Assembly (NCBI GenBank): GCA_036501845.1
Contig: DASXZO010000159.1
Span: 1 to 51,306, forward strand
DNA: 51,306 nt
Direction of reading: 5' to 3'
Source of the DNA: JBBREP01 sp036501845
Lineage (GTDB): Bacteria; Actinomycetota; Acidimicrobiia; IMCC26256; PALSA-610
The translations under genes were made by a program, and so were the position numbers. Below are positions 7,581-16,267 of this stretch, piece by piece. Below the pieces are notes generated by a model. That model saw only the letters and a list, made by a program, of their open reading frames with translations, made no database searches and was not told where the DNA came from. How positions within the stretch are numbered: position 1 is the stretch's first letter; every line of letters begins with the position of its first letter.

Positions 7581-8816
7581 GTGCACAATTCCATTCGTAC
7601 GGGCCTCGCCGTGTTCACGGCGGGACTCTTGGGCTCATCGCTGCTCGTCGCCGGTACCGCCGGCGCCGGCGCGTCGGCGCCCGCGCCGACATCTCGCGCC
7701 GCGTGCAGCGCCGCGCCCGCGGGCTACGCCACCTGCGACGCCTTCGTGCGAGTTGCCAGTAACGGCACCCCGCTCGTGAGCCGCAACGTGAGCCCGACGA
7801 TCAACCCCGCCGGCTACCACCCGGCCGACCTGCAGAAGGCCTACGCCCTCACGGCCCTGTCGGCGTCGAAGACGGGAACCGTCGCGATCGTCGACGCCTT
7901 CAACGACCCGAGCGCCGAGGCCGACCTCGGTGTGTACCGCAAGCAGTTTGCGCTGCCGGCGTGCACCACCGCCAACGGCTGCTTCAAGAAGATCAACCAG
8001 AACGGCGCAGCGTCGCCGTTGCCGCCGAATGACAATGGTTGGAGTGAGGAGATCTCGCTCGACCTCGACATGGTGTCGGCGATCTGCCCGCACTGCAAGA
8101 TCATCCTCATCGAGGCCACGAACAACTCGTTCACGAACCTCGGCGCCGCGGCCAAGCGCGGCGGTTTGCTGGCGCACATCGTGTCGAACAGCTACGGCGG
8201 CCACGACGCCAGCGGCGCGCTCGCGTTCGCGCCCGACTACACCAAGGCCGGCGTGCAGTACGTGGCGAGCAACGGCGACCACAACTTCAACGGCGACGGC
8301 AACCTCTCCGGCCCGCAGATCCCGGCCGCGTTCCAGAGCGTCACGGCCGTGGGCGGCACCGCACTGAAGCGGGCGTCGAACGCCCGAGGCTTCACCGAGT
8401 CGGTGTGGAAGACGAGCAGCACCGAGGGAACGAACAGCGGCTGCTCGGTGACCGTCGCCAAGCCCGCGTGGCAGCACGACACGATCTGCAAGAAGCGCAT
8501 GATCGGTGACGTGTCGGCCGTGGCCGACCCGAACACCGGCGTATCGGTGTACGACAGCCAGGCGCCCGTCGGTGGTTGGTCAGTGTTCGGCGGCACCAGC
8601 GCCTCGGCGCCGATCATCGCCAGCATCTACGCGCTGGCCGGCAACGCCGCGACGATCCCTGCCAACGCCAGCCACATCTACGCCAACGCCACGCATCTCA
8701 ACGACGTGACCGTCGGCAACAACGGCACGTGCAGCGGCAACTACGAGTGCACGGCGAAGGTCGGCTACGACGGCCCCACCGGCCTCGGCACCCCGATCGG
8801 CACGGCCGCCTTCTAA
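7581..8816 (+). CDS. Secreted S53-family (sedolisin-like) serine-carboxyl peptidase
   Basis: Predicted exported endopeptidase. GTG 7581 follows a strong GGGGG ribosome-binding site and gives a signal peptide (hydrophobic about residues 7-28, then AGAGASA). The ExxxD pair of S53 enzymes is seen in WSEEISLDLD (Glu157, Asp161), an oxyanion-type Asp in ASNGD (Asp233), and the nucleophile in GGTSASAP (Ser340). The C-terminal end (LNDVTVGNNGTC, then GYDGPTGLGTP) matches the S53 calcium site. At 411 residues with only about 80 residues before the catalytic domain it has no full activation prodomain, and the six or more Cys suggest disulphides. Stand-alone gene. Confidence 0.85.
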   Translation: MHNSIRTGLAVFTAGLLGSSLLVAGTAGAGASAPAPTSRAACSAAPAGYATCDAFVRVASNGTPLVSRNVSPTINPAGYHPADLQKAYALTALSASKTGTVAIVDAFNDPSAEADLGVYRKQFALPACTTANGCFKKINQNGAASPLPPNDNGWSEEISLDLDMVSAICPHCKIILIEATNNSFTNLGAAAKRGGLLAHIVSNSYGGHDASGALAFAPDYTKAGVQYVASNGDHNFNGDGNLSGPQIPAAFQSVTAVGGTALKRASNARGFTESVWKTSSTEGTNSGCSVTVAKPAWQHDTICKKRMIGDVSAVADPNTGVSVYDSQAPVGGWSVFGGTSASAPIIASIYALAGNAATIPANASHIYANATHLNDVTVGNNGTCSGNYECTAKVGYDGPTGLGTPIGTAAF

Positions 8817-8845
8817 GGACGACGACAACAGCAACAACGCTTGCA

Positions 8846-8892
8846 TTCTCGGTGCAGACGGGCGTGACTATCACGCCCAACTGCACCGAGAA
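8846..8892. repeat. 47-nt palindrome, family II copy 1
   Basis: 22-nt arms starting TTCTCGGTGCAG with a 2-nt mismatch and a 3-nt loop CTA. It lies between the peptidase stop and the CDF gene. An imperfect second copy of the same length, identical at 34 of 47 aligned positions, is at 26612-26658. It may also terminate the peptidase transcript. Confidence 0.8.
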
Positions 8893-8904
8893 CCGTTGTG
8901 GCCG

Positions 8905-8910
8905 TAGCCT
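8905..8910 (+). promoter_or_regulatory. Leaderless-type -10 box of CDF exporter
   Basis: TAGCCT lies 6 nt before GTG 8917 and no Shine-Dalgarno precedes the gene. If the hexamer spans -12 to -7, transcription starts on the G of the start codon. Confidence 0.55.
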
Positions 8911-8916
8911 GAGTGC

Positions 8917-9960
8917 GTGATGCGCGCACCCGCACTCGCGCCGGCACCCGGGTCTCGGGAGCGACGGCTGTGGTTGGCGATCGCGCTGAACATCGCGGTC
9001 GTCGCGCTGCAGGCCGGGTTCGGGTTCGCCGCCCATTCGTTGGGCCTGCTTGCCGACGCCGCGCACAACGTGAGTGACGTCGCCGCGCTCGGCGTGGCGC
9101 TCGTGGCGGTGCGGCTCGCGCGCCGCGCACCCACGTCGCAACGCTCGTTCGGCATGCACCGCGCCGAGATCCTCGCCGCGCAGGTGAACGCCTTCATCCT
9201 GCTCGTGGTGTGCGGCTGGATCGGTTACGCCGCGGTCGTGCGACTCATCCATCCGGTGGCGGTGCACGGCGCGATCGTGGTGGCCGTCGCAGCGTTCGCG
9301 GTGGTCGCCAACGTCGGCTCGGTGCTCGTGTTGCGCGAGCCTCACGGGCACACGCACGGCCATCAACCGTCCAACCTCAACATGCGTGCCGCGGTCACGC
9401 ACCTCGGTGCCGACGCCGCGGCGTCGGCCGGGGTGGCCATCGCCGGCGTGGTGATCCTCGCTACCGGCGGCTGGTACCGGCTCGACCCCGCGGTGTCGCT
9501 CGGCATCGCCGCGCTGGTGGCGGTGCAGGCGTTCGGACTCCTGCGCGAGGCGTTCGAGGTGCTCCTCGAGAGCACCCCGCCCGGCCTCGACCCGGCCGAG
9601 CTCATCGGCGCGATCCGTGCCGTCGACGGCGTGGACGACGCCCACGACCTCCACGTGTGGAGCCTCTCCAGCGACGTACGGGCGCTGTCGGCCCACGTGA
9701 TGATGTCGGGCCACCCCACCCTCGAGGAGGCCCAGGTGGTGGGCGTGCGGGTGAAGTCGGCCCTGGCTGGCGCCTACGGCATCGCCCACGTGACGCTCGA
9801 GCTGGAATGCGAGTCGTGTGGCGAGATCAACGAGCGCTTCTGTGCCATCGACCGCTTGAGTGAGTCGCCCACATTTGCCTCGCCTGCGCTCGGCGGCGAG
9901 CTCCCTGCGGCCCCTGTCGCTCCTCCGTCGCTCCCGGGCTCCTCCGGTCGCCGCAGGTGA
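8917..9960 (+). CDS. Cation diffusion facilitator (zinc-type) exporter
   Basis: Proton-driven efflux of Zn2+ or similar divalent metal. Six membrane segments fit residues about 15-220. The two metal-site motifs of zinc CDFs are intact: DAAHNVSD in segment 2 and HLGADA in segment 5; a His-rich loop (HGHTHGH) sits between segments 4 and 5, and the C-terminal cytosolic ferredoxin-like domain contains DLHVWSLSS. GTG 8917 fits the leaderless-type promoter; ATG 8920 is the next codon. The last 30 or so residues (Pro/Ala/Ser-rich, ending SGRRR) are encoded by an inverted copy of the dispersed GC-rich repeat and are not part of the family fold. Confidence 0.93.
   Translation: MMRAPALAPAPGSRERRLWLAIALNIAVVALQAGFGFAAHSLGLLADAAHNVSDVAALGVALVAVRLARRAPTSQRSFGMHRAEILAAQVNAFILLVVCGWIGYAAVVRLIHPVAVHGAIVVAVAAFAVVANVGSVLVLREPHGHTHGHQPSNLNMRAAVTHLGADAAASAGVAIAGVVILATGGWYRLDPAVSLGIAALVAVQAFGLLREAFEVLLESTPPGLDPAELIGAIRAVDGVDDAHDLHVWSLSSDVRALSAHVMMSGHPTLEEAQVVGVRVKSALAGAYGIAHVTLELECESCGEINERFCAIDRLSESPTFASPALGGELPAAPVAPPSLPGSSGRRR
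9886..9951. repeat. Inverted copy of GC-rich repeat forming the CDF C-terminus
   Basis: The 3' end of the CDF gene contains TCGCTCCTCCGTCGCTCC (9917-9934), the reverse complement of part of the 118-bp repeat at 30038-30155, with similar flanks. It is also similar to 469-525. The insertion is translated and supplies the stop region of the exporter. Confidence 0.6.
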
Positions 9961-9992
9961 CGGGTCGGCGAGCGATCTCCCTGGCCTGATCC

Positions 9993-10010
9993 CTCACCCG
10001 GTAAGGTGAG
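9993..10010 (+). promoter_or_regulatory. Hairpin and putative -10 before the radical SAM gene
   Basis: CTCACC-CGGTAA-GGTGAG forms a 6-bp stem directly before the ATG at 10017. TAAGGT (10002-10007) inside it resembles the -10 boxes of other genes here, 9 nt before the ATG; no Shine-Dalgarno is present. The palindrome could be an operator over the -10 box. Confidence 0.4.
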
Positions 10011-10016
10011 CGGCAA

Positions 10017-12044
10017 ATGTCCAACCTGTGGCCGCGGGTCGAACCGCTCCTGGCCGAGGTGGAGAAGCCCGCTCGCTACATCGGCTTGGAGCGGGGCAGC
10101 CGGCAGCCGGAATGGGCGCCACACAAGGCTGCCTGGCTCCTGATCTATCCCGACACCTACGAGATCGGCCTCCCCAACCAGGGGCTCCAGATCCTCTACG
10201 AGATCCTCAACGAGCGTGACGACGCGCTCGCCGAACGGTCGTACGCGCCGTGGGTGGACCTGTTGGCCGCGCTCCGCGCGCGCGACCTGCCACTCTTCAG
10301 TGTCGACACGCACCGCTCGGCCCGCGACTTCGACGTGCTCGCCTTCAACCTTTCAGCCGAGCTGGTGTTCACCAACGTGCTCGAGCTGGTCGACCTGGCC
10401 GGTGTGCCGGTGCGCAACGAGCACCGCGGCGACGACGACCCGATCGTGCTTGCCGGCGGCCATTCGGCCTTCAACCCCGAGCCGCTGGCCGACTACGTGG
10501 ACGCCTTCGTGATCGGCGACGGCGAGGAGCCCGTCGGCGAGATCAGCGCGGTGATCGCGGCCCACAAGGCCCGCGCCACCGGCGGCCGCTTCGGTGGCCC
10601 GCGCGAGGAGCTGCTCCACGAGCTCGCCACAATTCCCGGCGTGTACGTGCCGGCGATGTACGAAGTGAGCTACGAGGGCCGCGACATCGCCGCGGTCACC
10701 CCTCGCTATCCCGACGTGCCGCCGCGCGTCGCCAAGCGCACCGTGGCCGATCTCGACGACTGGCCCTACCCGAAGCAGCAACTCGTGCCGTTGATCGAGG
10801 TGGTGCACGACCGCCTCAACGTCGAGGTGTTCCGCGGCTGCACGCGCGGTTGCCGTTTCTGCCAGGCCGGCATGATCACGCGGCCGGTGCGTGAGCGCAG
10901 CGCCGAGATGGTGCGCACGATGGTGCGCGACGGTGTGGCGCGCAGCGGTTACGACGAAGTCGCGCTCACGTCGCTCTCCACCGCCGACATGTCGGGCATC
11001 GGCGAGATCATCGGCGGTCTGGTCAACGATCAGTGCGGCACGGGGCAGGTGTCGGTGAGCATGCCGAGCATGCGCGTCGACGCGTTCACCGTGGGCATTG
11101 CGAGCGAGATCCAGAAGGTGCGCCGCACCGGCCTCACGTTCGCGCCCGAAGCCGGTTCGTGGCGCTTGCGCCAGGTGATCAACAAGCTCGTGCTCGAAGA
11201 CGATCTCTACGCCGCGGTCGACGCCGCCTACGGCAACGGCTGGCGGCGCGTGAAGCTCTACTTCCTCACCGGCCTGCCCACCGAGATGGATGCCGACACG
11301 CTGGGCATCGCCGAGTTGGCGCGCAACGTGATCGAGGTGGGTCGGCGCTACACGAAGCAGGCGTCGGTGACGGTGAGTGTCGGCGGCTTCGTGCCCAAGG
11401 CGCACACACCGTTCCAATGGTTCGGCCAGAACGGCGTCGACGAACTCGAACGCAAGATCGCGCTGTTGCGCGACGACGTGCGCAGCTCCGGCAACGGCGG
11501 CCCGCGGCGCGGCAGCGCGAAGGGCAATGGCGGACCGGTGCAGTTGAAGTGGCACGACCCCGAGGCGAGCTTCGCCGAAGGGCTGTGCTCGCGCGGCGAC
11601 CGTCGCGTCGGGCGCGTGATCGAGCGGGTGTGGCGCGCCGGCGGCACCTTCCAGGAATGGTCGGAGCGTTTCCAGCTCGACCGCTGGCTCGACGCGTGCG
11701 CGGCCGAAGGCATCGACCCTGAGTGGTACGTGACCCGTCACCGCGCGCGCGACGAGATCCTGCCCTGGGATCACATCGATGCCGGTCTCCACAAGGACTT
11801 CCTGTGGGACGACTGGCAGGCGGCCCTGGCCGAACACGGCCTCCCCGATTGCCGCTGGACGCCGTGCTACGACTGCGGCGTGTGCACCGACCTGGCACTC
11901 GAGCACGTGGTGGCGTCGCCGCTCGCGCCGGCCGGCGGCAGCCAGGGAACGGGCCAGGAGTGGAGCGCCGACGCCGGCGATGCCGCGGTGCGTTTCCTGG
12001 GCCGCAAACCCGCAGGGGTGTCGGCGAGTGGGGACGCGCAGTGA
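10017..12044 (+). CDS. B12-binding-type radical SAM protein (TIGR03960 family)
   Basis: Member of a conserved but poorly characterised radical SAM family usually found next to a TIGR03936 protein. An N-terminal region resembling a B12-binding domain (PDTYEIGLPNQGLQILYEILN) is followed by the radical SAM domain with CTRGCRFC near residue 275, which would bind the 4Fe-4S cluster. A C-terminal CYDCGVC cluster could bind metal. The family is often linked to tRNA or rRNA modification, but substrate is unknown. The stop overlaps the next gene as GTGA, so the two are translationally coupled and probably work together. The 675-residue length is normal for the family. Confidence 0.9.
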   Translation: MSNLWPRVEPLLAEVEKPARYIGLERGSRQPEWAPHKAAWLLIYPDTYEIGLPNQGLQILYEILNERDDALAERSYAPWVDLLAALRARDLPLFSVDTHRSARDFDVLAFNLSAELVFTNVLELVDLAGVPVRNEHRGDDDPIVLAGGHSAFNPEPLADYVDAFVIGDGEEPVGEISAVIAAHKARATGGRFGGPREELLHELATIPGVYVPAMYEVSYEGRDIAAVTPRYPDVPPRVAKRTVADLDDWPYPKQQLVPLIEVVHDRLNVEVFRGCTRGCRFCQAGMITRPVRERSAEMVRTMVRDGVARSGYDEVALTSLSTADMSGIGEIIGGLVNDQCGTGQVSVSMPSMRVDAFTVGIASEIQKVRRTGLTFAPEAGSWRLRQVINKLVLEDDLYAAVDAAYGNGWRRVKLYFLTGLPTEMDADTLGIAELARNVIEVGRRYTKQASVTVSVGGFVPKAHTPFQWFGQNGVDELERKIALLRDDVRSSGNGGPRRGSAKGNGGPVQLKWHDPEASFAEGLCSRGDRRVGRVIERVWRAGGTFQEWSERFQLDRWLDACAAEGIDPEWYVTRHRARDEILPWDHIDAGLHKDFLWDDWQAALAEHGLPDCRWTPCYDCGVCTDLALEHVVASPLAPAGGSQGTGQEWSADAGDAAVRFLGRKPAGVSASGDAQ

Positions 12045-12796
12045 GGGGTGGCGCGGCGTTTCCTGTGCGATTGCAGTTCGCCAAGTACGGAAAGATCCGC
12101 TGGATCTCGCACCGCGACACGGCGCGGGCATTCGAGCGGGCGTTCCGCATCGAGGCGTTGCCGCTCACCTTCACCGAGGGGTTCTCGCCCCGGCCCAAGG
12201 TGAGCTTTGGTTTGGCCCTCTCGACGGGCTACGAGAGCGACGAGGAATTCCTCGACGTCTCATTCCGCGAACCGGTGGAGCTCGACGAGCTCCCGGCGCG
12301 ACTCAACGTCGCGCTGCCATCCGGTATCGAGGTCACGGGTGCAGTCGAGCTCGACGAGCGCGCGCCCGCGTTGCAAGAGGTCGTGACCGCGCTGTCCTGG
12401 ACGGTCGACGTGGGTCGCGACCACGAAGTCGCGCTCGACGCGGAGGAGTTGCGCTCGGGTGTCGCGGCTCTACTCGCGCGCGACGAAGTCACAGTCACCC
12501 GGTCACGTAAGGGCCGGCTCGTGGACGACGACGTGCGGGCTGCGATTCGCAGCTGCACCGTGGTCGGACCCGCCGGCGACGGCACCGTCCGTTGCGAGCT
12601 CGAGACGAGCACGCAACCGCGCGGCGCCAAGCCTCACGACGTGCTCGCCGCAGTCATGCAAGTGACACCGGCGATCGGTCCGCTCACTGAGCGTCGTGTG
12701 GTGCGTACTCATCAATGGATCGAGCGCGACGGCGCGCGGCTTCGGCCGCTCGACGCCGACACGCGCCCGCGCGCAGTGGCGGCACGCGCGTCATGA
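12041..12796 (+). CDS. TIGR03936 / DUF2344 family protein, partner of radical SAM
   Basis: 251-residue soluble protein of a family nearly always adjacent to, or fused with, TIGR03960 radical SAM proteins. Diagnostic N-terminal sequence: FAKYGKIRWISHRD, then FTEGFSPRPKVSFG. The start is GTG 12041, whose last two bases lie in the TGA of the preceding gene (GTGA). Upstream sequence in this frame is a shadow of the radical SAM gene. It ends 21 bp before the RNase E/G start, so it is likely in one operon with it. Function unknown; it presumably presents substrate to the radical SAM enzyme (inference). Confidence 0.9.
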   Translation: MRGGAAFPVRLQFAKYGKIRWISHRDTARAFERAFRIEALPLTFTEGFSPRPKVSFGLALSTGYESDEEFLDVSFREPVELDELPARLNVALPSGIEVTGAVELDERAPALQEVVTALSWTVDVGRDHEVALDAEELRSGVAALLARDEVTVTRSRKGRLVDDDVRAAIRSCTVVGPAGDGTVRCELETSTQPRGAKPHDVLAAVMQVTPAIGPLTERRVVRTHQWIERDGARLRPLDADTRPRAVAARAS

Positions 12797-12817
12797 GCGT
12801 CATGAGAGAGGTTCCCA

Positions 12818-14935
12818 ATGTCCGACGAGACGCCAGGTACCGAGCCCACCGCGGCCGGTGTCCCGACTGTGCTCGAACCGGCCAGCCCACCCAGCACCGC
12901 AACCCCGGAGCCTGCCGGTAACGGAGACAGCCCCTCGGGCCGCGAGCCGCAGGCGAGCGGGGGTGGAGTTACTCCTGCGCCGCGCAAGCGGCGGCGCGGC
13001 AAGCGCGGCGGGCGTAACCGCAATCGCAGGCCGGCCGGCGCGACCGCGAGCGGCGGCAATGCCAACGCGGGCGACGTCGATATTGAAGACGAAGAAGACG
13101 CCGGCGACGAGACGCTGCCGCAGAGTTGGAACGACCCCGCGGCCGATCGCGGCTACACGAGCGACGACGTACTCGACGCCGCGCTGGAGGAGGCCGAACT
13201 CGAGCCGCCGGGTGCCGCCGACGGCGACTCCGACACTGAAGCTGACGACGACGGTGCCCACGGCGCGCCGTTCCTGAAGCCTTCGATCCCGCCGCCCGCA
13301 CACCACACGCCCGCGCCCGCCGCTGCGAATGGCGGTGGCACCGGTTCGCAGTCAGCCGGGAGCAACGGTTCCGGCGCGAACAGCTCTGGCGGGAATGGCG
13401 CGAGCGCGAGCGGTGGCGCCGGAACCGGGCCGAAGAAGCGGCGCCGGCGCGGCGGCCGCAACCGCAACAAGAAGTCGTCCACCGCCACATCAACGCAGGG
13501 CGGGGGCGGCAACGTCACCGCCGCGGCGAAGCCGAGCGCGCCCAGCTACGTGGAAGGCACGCTCGACACGGGCGACTTCGACGGTGCGGCGCTGCTCGAA
13601 ACGCTCGACGAGGCCACGCTCGAAAAGCGCCGCGGTCTGCAGCGCAAGGGCCGGCCCACCGGCCGCTACATGATGGTGGTGCACACACACCGGCCGAGCG
13701 GCCGTTCGCACGTGGCCGTGCTCGAGGGTCGCAACCTCGTCGAGCACTACGTGGCCGAGCCGCAAGACGACGAGCGCAACATCGACGGCAACATCTATTG
13801 GGGCAAGGTCCAGAACGTGCAGCCCGGCATGGAGGCCGCGTTCGTCGACATCGGCACGCAGAAGAACGCCATCCTCTACCGGGGCGACGTGCGCCCGGAT
13901 ATCGCCGACGCCGACGGCGGGGCCGGCGCCCGCATCGAGCGGATGCTGCGCAACGGCCAGGCGATCCTCACGCAGGTCACGAAGAACCCGATCATGCACA
14001 AGGGCGCGCGGCTCACCCAGGACGTCAGCCTGGCCGGGCGCTTCGTGGTGATGGTGCCCGACCAGCCCGGCACCTACGGCATCAGCAAGCGCCTGCCCGA
14101 CGACGAGCGGCGCCGGCTGCGCCGCATTCTCGACCGTCTGCGCCCCGCGAACGCGGGCCTGATCGTGCGCACCGCGGCCGAGGGCGCCACCGAGGACGAG
14201 CTCGAGCGCGACATGAAGCGCCTGCAGTACCAGTGGGAGCAGATCGACAAGCTGCGCAAGCAGGTGCGGCCGGGCACGTTGCTCTACAAGGAGCCGCCGC
14301 TCGCGATCCGCGTGATCCGTGAGGAGTTCACCAAGGAATACCGCGGCATCGTGATCGACGACGTGAACCTCTACAACGAGGTGCGTTCGTACGTCGAGGC
14401 CGTCGCGCCCGAGCTCGCCGACCGCGTCGAGCTCTACGACGAAGTCGGCGAGGGCCTGCCGCTGTTCGAGCGCTACCACGTGCACGAGCAGCTCCACAAA
14501 GCCCTTGATCGCAAGGTGTGGTTGCCGTCGGGGGGTTCGCTCGTCATCGAGCGCACCGAGGCCCTCACCGTGATCGACGTGAACACCGCGAAGAACGTGG
14601 GCAAGTCGAACCTCGAAGAGACGGTGTTCCGCAACAACCTCGAGGCGGCCGAGGGCGTTGCGCGCGAGCTGCGCCTGCGTGACATCGGCGGCATCATCGT
14701 GATCGACTTCATCGACATGGAGATCAAGCAGAACCGCGAGACGGTGGAGCGCACATTCCGCGAGGCGCTGGCGCGCGACAAGACCCGCACGCAGATCTAT
14801 CCGATCTCGGAGCTCGGTCTCGTGGAGATGACGCGCAAGCGAGTGTCGGAAGGTCTCGCCGAGTCGTTCAGCGAGATGTGCCCACACTGCGAAGGCCGCG
14901 GCATCCTCATCGACCACAGCCTCTACGAGGAGTAG
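12818..14935 (+). CDS. rne: Ribonuclease E/G family endoribonuclease
   Basis: Endonuclease for mRNA turnover and rRNA/tRNA maturation. The 705 residues start with about 240 disordered Gly/Ala/Asn-rich residues carrying two Arg/Lys patches (PRKRRRGKRGGRNRNRRP and PKKRRRRGGRNRNKK) likely to bind RNA. The catalytic half has the S1-type segment near residue 324 (VQPGMEAAFVDIG), the metal-binding aspartates in VIDVNT (about 587) and VIDFIDME (about 629), and the zinc-link motif CPHCEGRG near 688. AGAGAGG before ATG 12818 is a good ribosome-binding site. Residues around 36-50 are encoded by a fragment of a dispersed GC-rich repeat. Confidence 0.95.
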   Translation: MSDETPGTEPTAAGVPTVLEPASPPSTATPEPAGNGDSPSGREPQASGGGVTPAPRKRRRGKRGGRNRNRRPAGATASGGNANAGDVDIEDEEDAGDETLPQSWNDPAADRGYTSDDVLDAALEEAELEPPGAADGDSDTEADDDGAHGAPFLKPSIPPPAHHTPAPAAANGGGTGSQSAGSNGSGANSSGGNGASASGGAGTGPKKRRRRGGRNRNKKSSTATSTQGGGGNVTAAAKPSAPSYVEGTLDTGDFDGAALLETLDEATLEKRRGLQRKGRPTGRYMMVVHTHRPSGRSHVAVLEGRNLVEHYVAEPQDDERNIDGNIYWGKVQNVQPGMEAAFVDIGTQKNAILYRGDVRPDIADADGGAGARIERMLRNGQAILTQVTKNPIMHKGARLTQDVSLAGRFVVMVPDQPGTYGISKRLPDDERRRLRRILDRLRPANAGLIVRTAAEGATEDELERDMKRLQYQWEQIDKLRKQVRPGTLLYKEPPLAIRVIREEFTKEYRGIVIDDVNLYNEVRSYVEAVAPELADRVELYDEVGEGLPLFERYHVHEQLHKALDRKVWLPSGGSLVIERTEALTVIDVNTAKNVGKSNLEETVFRNNLEAAEGVARELRLRDIGGIIVIDFIDMEIKQNRETVERTFREALARDKTRTQIYPISELGLVEMTRKRVSEGLAESFSEMCPHCEGRGILIDHSLYEE
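12925..12964 (+). repeat. In-frame fragment of the 118-bp GC-rich repeat inside rne
   Basis: This 40-bp stretch matches the 3' end of the repeats at 22705-22822 and 30038-30155 (shared core CGCGAGCCGCAGGCGAGCGG followed by GGGT). It encodes part of the disordered N-terminus without breaking the frame. Confidence 0.75.
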
Positions 14936-14957
14936 CGCGCTGGCCGCCGACACCAAC

Positions 14958-16256
14958 ATGGGGCGGGCTGTGCCGCGTGTGGTCGTGTTGGGCGCCGGCT
15001 TCGGTGGTCTGCAATGCGCTCGGCGGCTCGCGGGCGAAGCGTTCGACGTCACGATCGTCGATCGCAACAACTACCACCTGTTCACACCGCTGCTCTACCA
15101 GGTAGCGAGTTGCCTCCTGGCGCCTACCGAGATCGCGGCACCGTTGCGCAAGGTGTTCCGCCACGCCGACAACGTGCACGTGCACGTGGGCGATGTGACC
15201 GGTGTGGACCTCGACCAACGCGAAGTGTCGCTCGACGGCGGCGAGCGCCTGGCCTACGACCACCTCGTGATCGCCACGGGTAGCACCACCAACTTCTTCG
15301 GCAACGAGTCGGTCGCGTCGCATGCATTGGGGTTGAAGGATCTCGGCGAAGCGGTGAACCTGCGCAACCACGTGCTGGAGACGCTCGAGCGTGCCGCGCA
15401 TGCCGATGGCGACGAGCGTGCCGCGCTACTCACGTTTTGCATCGTCGGTGGCGGCCCCACCGGTGTGGAGTACGCAGGTGCGCTCGCCGAGCTCGTGCGA
15501 CTGGTGCTGCCGCTCGAATATCCCGAGCTGCAGGTGGCCCACGTGCGGATCGTGCTCATCGAGATGGGGGAGCGCGTGCTGGCCTCGTTCCATCCGTCGC
15601 TCGGCCGCTACGCCGCGCGCGAGCTCGAGCATCTCGGCGTGGAGGTGTTGCTCGGCGCGTCGGTGCAGTCGTTCGACAGCGAGCGCGTGCAACTTGACGG
15701 CGCGCGCGTCATCCCGTCGCGCACCGTCGTGTGGACCGCGGGCGTGCGGCCGGCGGAGCTCGCCGCGCCGGTGTCGGCGGAGCGGACCCGGCGCGGGCGA
15801 TTGGTGGTGGACGAGCGGTTGCGCGTGGTGGGCCATCCCGAGGTGCGAGCCATCGGCGACATCGCCGCCGCCGTCGATGCCGACGGCAAAGAGCTGCCGA
15901 TGGTGTCGCCGCCGGCGATGCAGGCGGGCCGTTACGTGGCTGCCGACCTCCTCGGGCGGGCGCCGAAGCGGTTCCACTACCGCGACAAGGGAAACCTCGC
16001 CACCATCGGGCGGCGGGCCGCCGTCTGCGAGATCGGCCGGCTGCGCCTGCGGGGCTTTATCGCCTGGCTCACCTGGTTGGTGGTGCACATCTACTACCTG
16101 ATCGGCTTCGAGAACCGGGCTGCGGTGATGTTCCGGTGGTCGTGGTACTACGTGCGCTACGAGCGGCCGGTGCGTGCGGTGATCCACTCCGACCGGGCCG
16201 TGGGGGCCGACCGGGCTGTCCGGGCGGGCAGCGACTACGATCCTCCGGTTCCGTGA
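14958..16256 (+). CDS. ndh: Type II NADH dehydrogenase (NDH-2) / FAD-dependent pyridine nucleotide-disulphide oxidoreductase
   Basis: Non-proton-pumping NADH:quinone oxidoreductase attached to the inner face of the membrane. FAD-binding GAGFGG at residues 12-17, the family segment FTPLLYQVASCLLAP, a second nucleotide-binding fold with GGGPTGVEYAG near residue 163, and WTAGVR before the GDIAA FAD motif. A C-terminal hydrophobic stretch (about 364-385) would anchor it to the membrane. 432 residues fits the family. Starts 22 bp after rne and its TGA overlaps a GTG just before rplU, so it sits inside the rne-rplU-rpmA gene string. Quinone specificity cannot be read from sequence. Confidence 0.88.
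   Translation: MGRAVPRVVVLGAGFGGLQCARRLAGEAFDVTIVDRNNYHLFTPLLYQVASCLLAPTEIAAPLRKVFRHADNVHVHVGDVTGVDLDQREVSLDGGERLAYDHLVIATGSTTNFFGNESVASHALGLKDLGEAVNLRNHVLETLERAAHADGDERAALLTFCIVGGGPTGVEYAGALAELVRLVLPLEYPELQVAHVRIVLIEMGERVLASFHPSLGRYAARELEHLGVEVLLGASVQSFDSERVQLDGARVIPSRTVVWTAGVRPAELAAPVSAERTRRGRLVVDERLRVVGHPEVRAIGDIAAAVDADGKELPMVSPPAMQAGRYVAADLLGRAPKRFHYRDKGNLATIGRRAAVCEIGRLRLRGFIAWLTWLVVHIYYLIGFENRAAVMFRWSWYYVRYERPVRAVIHSDRAVGADRAVRAGSDYDPPVP
16236..16241 (+). promoter_or_regulatory. Putative -10 box for rplU-rpmA
   Basis: TACGAT at the 3' end of ndh could serve as a -10 box for an internal rplU promoter; start would fall near 16248. A GAGG ribosome-binding site (16259-16262) then precedes ATG 16268. 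Confidence 0.3.
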
Positions 16257-16267
16257 TCGAGGTAGTG

